This document shows, piece after piece, positions 62,297 through 64,000 of a DNA stretch of 64,000 bases (positions are counted from its first letter, which is position 1; each line of letters begins with the position of its first letter). The notes under the pieces were generated by a model. The model had not been told where the DNA came from, did no database searches, and saw nothing but the letters and a program-made list of their open reading frames with translations. The stretch comes from Amorphochlora amoebiformis (lineage: Eukaryota; Cercozoa; Chlorarachniophyceae): contig BAAHQB010000077.1 in NCBI GenBank assembly GCA_054601695.1, positions 731,047 to 795,046 of the forward strand, in the 5' to 3' direction. Position numbers and translations under genes: made by a program.

Positions 62297-63100
62297 CTGA
62301 GGGTTAGGGTTAGGGTTAGGGTTAGGTTAGGGTTAGTTAGGGTTAGGGTTAGTGTAAGGTTTTAAGGTTACGATGGCAGACTTAGGATTAGAATTAGGGT
62401 TTGACATCGAGTTTTAAGTGGATCTAGAGTTAGGGTTAGGGTTAGGGTTAGGGTTAGGGTTAGGGGTCCGATCAGGGTGAGAGTTAGGGTTAGGGTTAGT
62501 GTCAAGGTTGAATTTCGAATAGGGGTAAGGGTAGGGTTTGATTGGATTTCTATATGGACATAGCGCTGAGGTTAGGTCCGAAGTGCTTCTTTTTTTTAAG
62601 AGTATTAATTTAACCCTCAGACCCTAATCTTAGCCTCGAGTTTGTGGAAGTTAGGGGATAGGGTTAGCGTAAGTTAGCGATAGGGTTAGCGTTAGGGTTA
62701 GGGTTAGGGTAAGGGTTAGCTAGCGCTAGGGTTTAAAGTTAGGGTTAGGGTTCGTGCTAGCTAGTTGAATTAGGGCTACGGTTAGGGTCAAGAGTTAGGG
62801 TAGGTAGAGACTTAGGGTTAGGATTAGGGTAGTTTAGATACTTAAAAAATGAGAAATGTTAGGGATAGGTTAGGGTTAGGTGAAGGTGGGAGTTGGGTTA
62901 GAAAAAACATTAGGGTTTGGACTTGTGTTAGAGGGTTAGACCTAGGGTATCGGGCTAGGGTTAGAGGAATATTTAGAGTTAGGGTTAGGGTTAGGGTTAG
63001 GGTTAATTGAGCCTTTATCGGTGACAGAATGTGAACTCTGGGATTCACGAGGATTGCCTTCTTCCTGAGGGGATATTTATATATATATTATATATATGTG

Positions 63101-63149
<49 letters not shown>

Positions 63150-63292
63150 TATCTATTTTTTTAACAGAAAAAAGTACATACATATTTAGTAGAAATATAT
63201 ATATATATATATATATATATACTAACTCTAACCCTAACCCTAACCCTAACCCTAACCCTATCCCTAACCCTATCCCAAACCCTAACCCTAAG
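62297..63292. other. Head-to-head interval between kinase B and gene Z
   Basis: Mostly degenerate TTAGGG to 63005, then (AT)n at 63075-63150 and CCCTAA at 63222-63292. A non-repetitive patch at 63005-63070 has a short open frame (SVTECELWDSRGLPSS) that might be an exon of gene Z, but no consistent donor was found. 5' exons of kinase B may also lie here. Confidence 0.5.
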
Positions 63293-63819
<527 letters not shown>

Positions 63820-64000
63820 GTAAGATTATAATAACTCCAGAAACACCAGATACACATATGCCAGCGATCTGATATAATATATACATATATATATATATAT
63901 ATATTATTTATATATGTATATATATATGTATATATATATCATAATCATGTATATATATACATATGTATACAATATATATATATATATATATAAGGTTATA

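Overview
This window is nuclear DNA from an intron-rich eukaryote, very probably a unicellular protist. The evidence is spliced genes with GT-AG introns, a nuclear gene for a mitochondrial ribosomal protein, a metazoan-like hnRNP, and large amounts of TTAGGG/CCCTAA-type repeat. Most of the length is simple sequence, chiefly (AT)n, with blocks of (GA)n, (CT)n, (TTA)n and telomere-like hexamers. Almost all of it lies inside introns. Exons are short (17-579 nt) islands of normal base composition. The lineage cannot be named safely. An SDR resembling plastid Tic62/Ycf39 relatives and carrying an N-terminal hydrophobic segment hints at a plastid-bearing or formerly plastid-bearing protist.

I rebuilt the genes by hand from splice sites, exon phase and protein similarity. 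The order is: kinase A (+, about 0.9-11.9 kb); SDR oxidoreductase (-, 20.9 down to about 13.1 kb); hnRNP H/F-like four-RRM protein (+, 21.07-37.28 kb, 31 coding exons, 589 aa); two short genes X and N (-, 42.29-40.32 kb and 44.88-42.32 kb) with beta-propeller-like segments; mitochondrial uL3m/MRPL3 (+, 44.97-47.36 kb, 309 aa); kinase B (-, 62.3 down to about 49.1 kb), a paralogue of kinase A in inverted orientation; and the start of an unknown + strand gene Z from 63.29 kb to the right edge.

Strands alternate regularly. Head-to-head pairs share compact promoters (168 bp between SDR and hnRNP, 91 bp between N and MRPL3). The three tail-to-tail spacers (11.9-13.05, 37.3-40.3 and 47.4-48.5 kb) contain a distinctive CTAG- and ACGT-rich palindromic sequence.

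The most unusual features concern gene architecture. Introns are built from microsatellites. The P-loop exon of both kinases is flanked by telomere-like repeats of opposite orientation. Exons, or pieces of exons, are repeatedly duplicated into neighbouring introns, including three intact copies of one kinase-B exon and one in-frame 18-nt hnRNP mini-exon.
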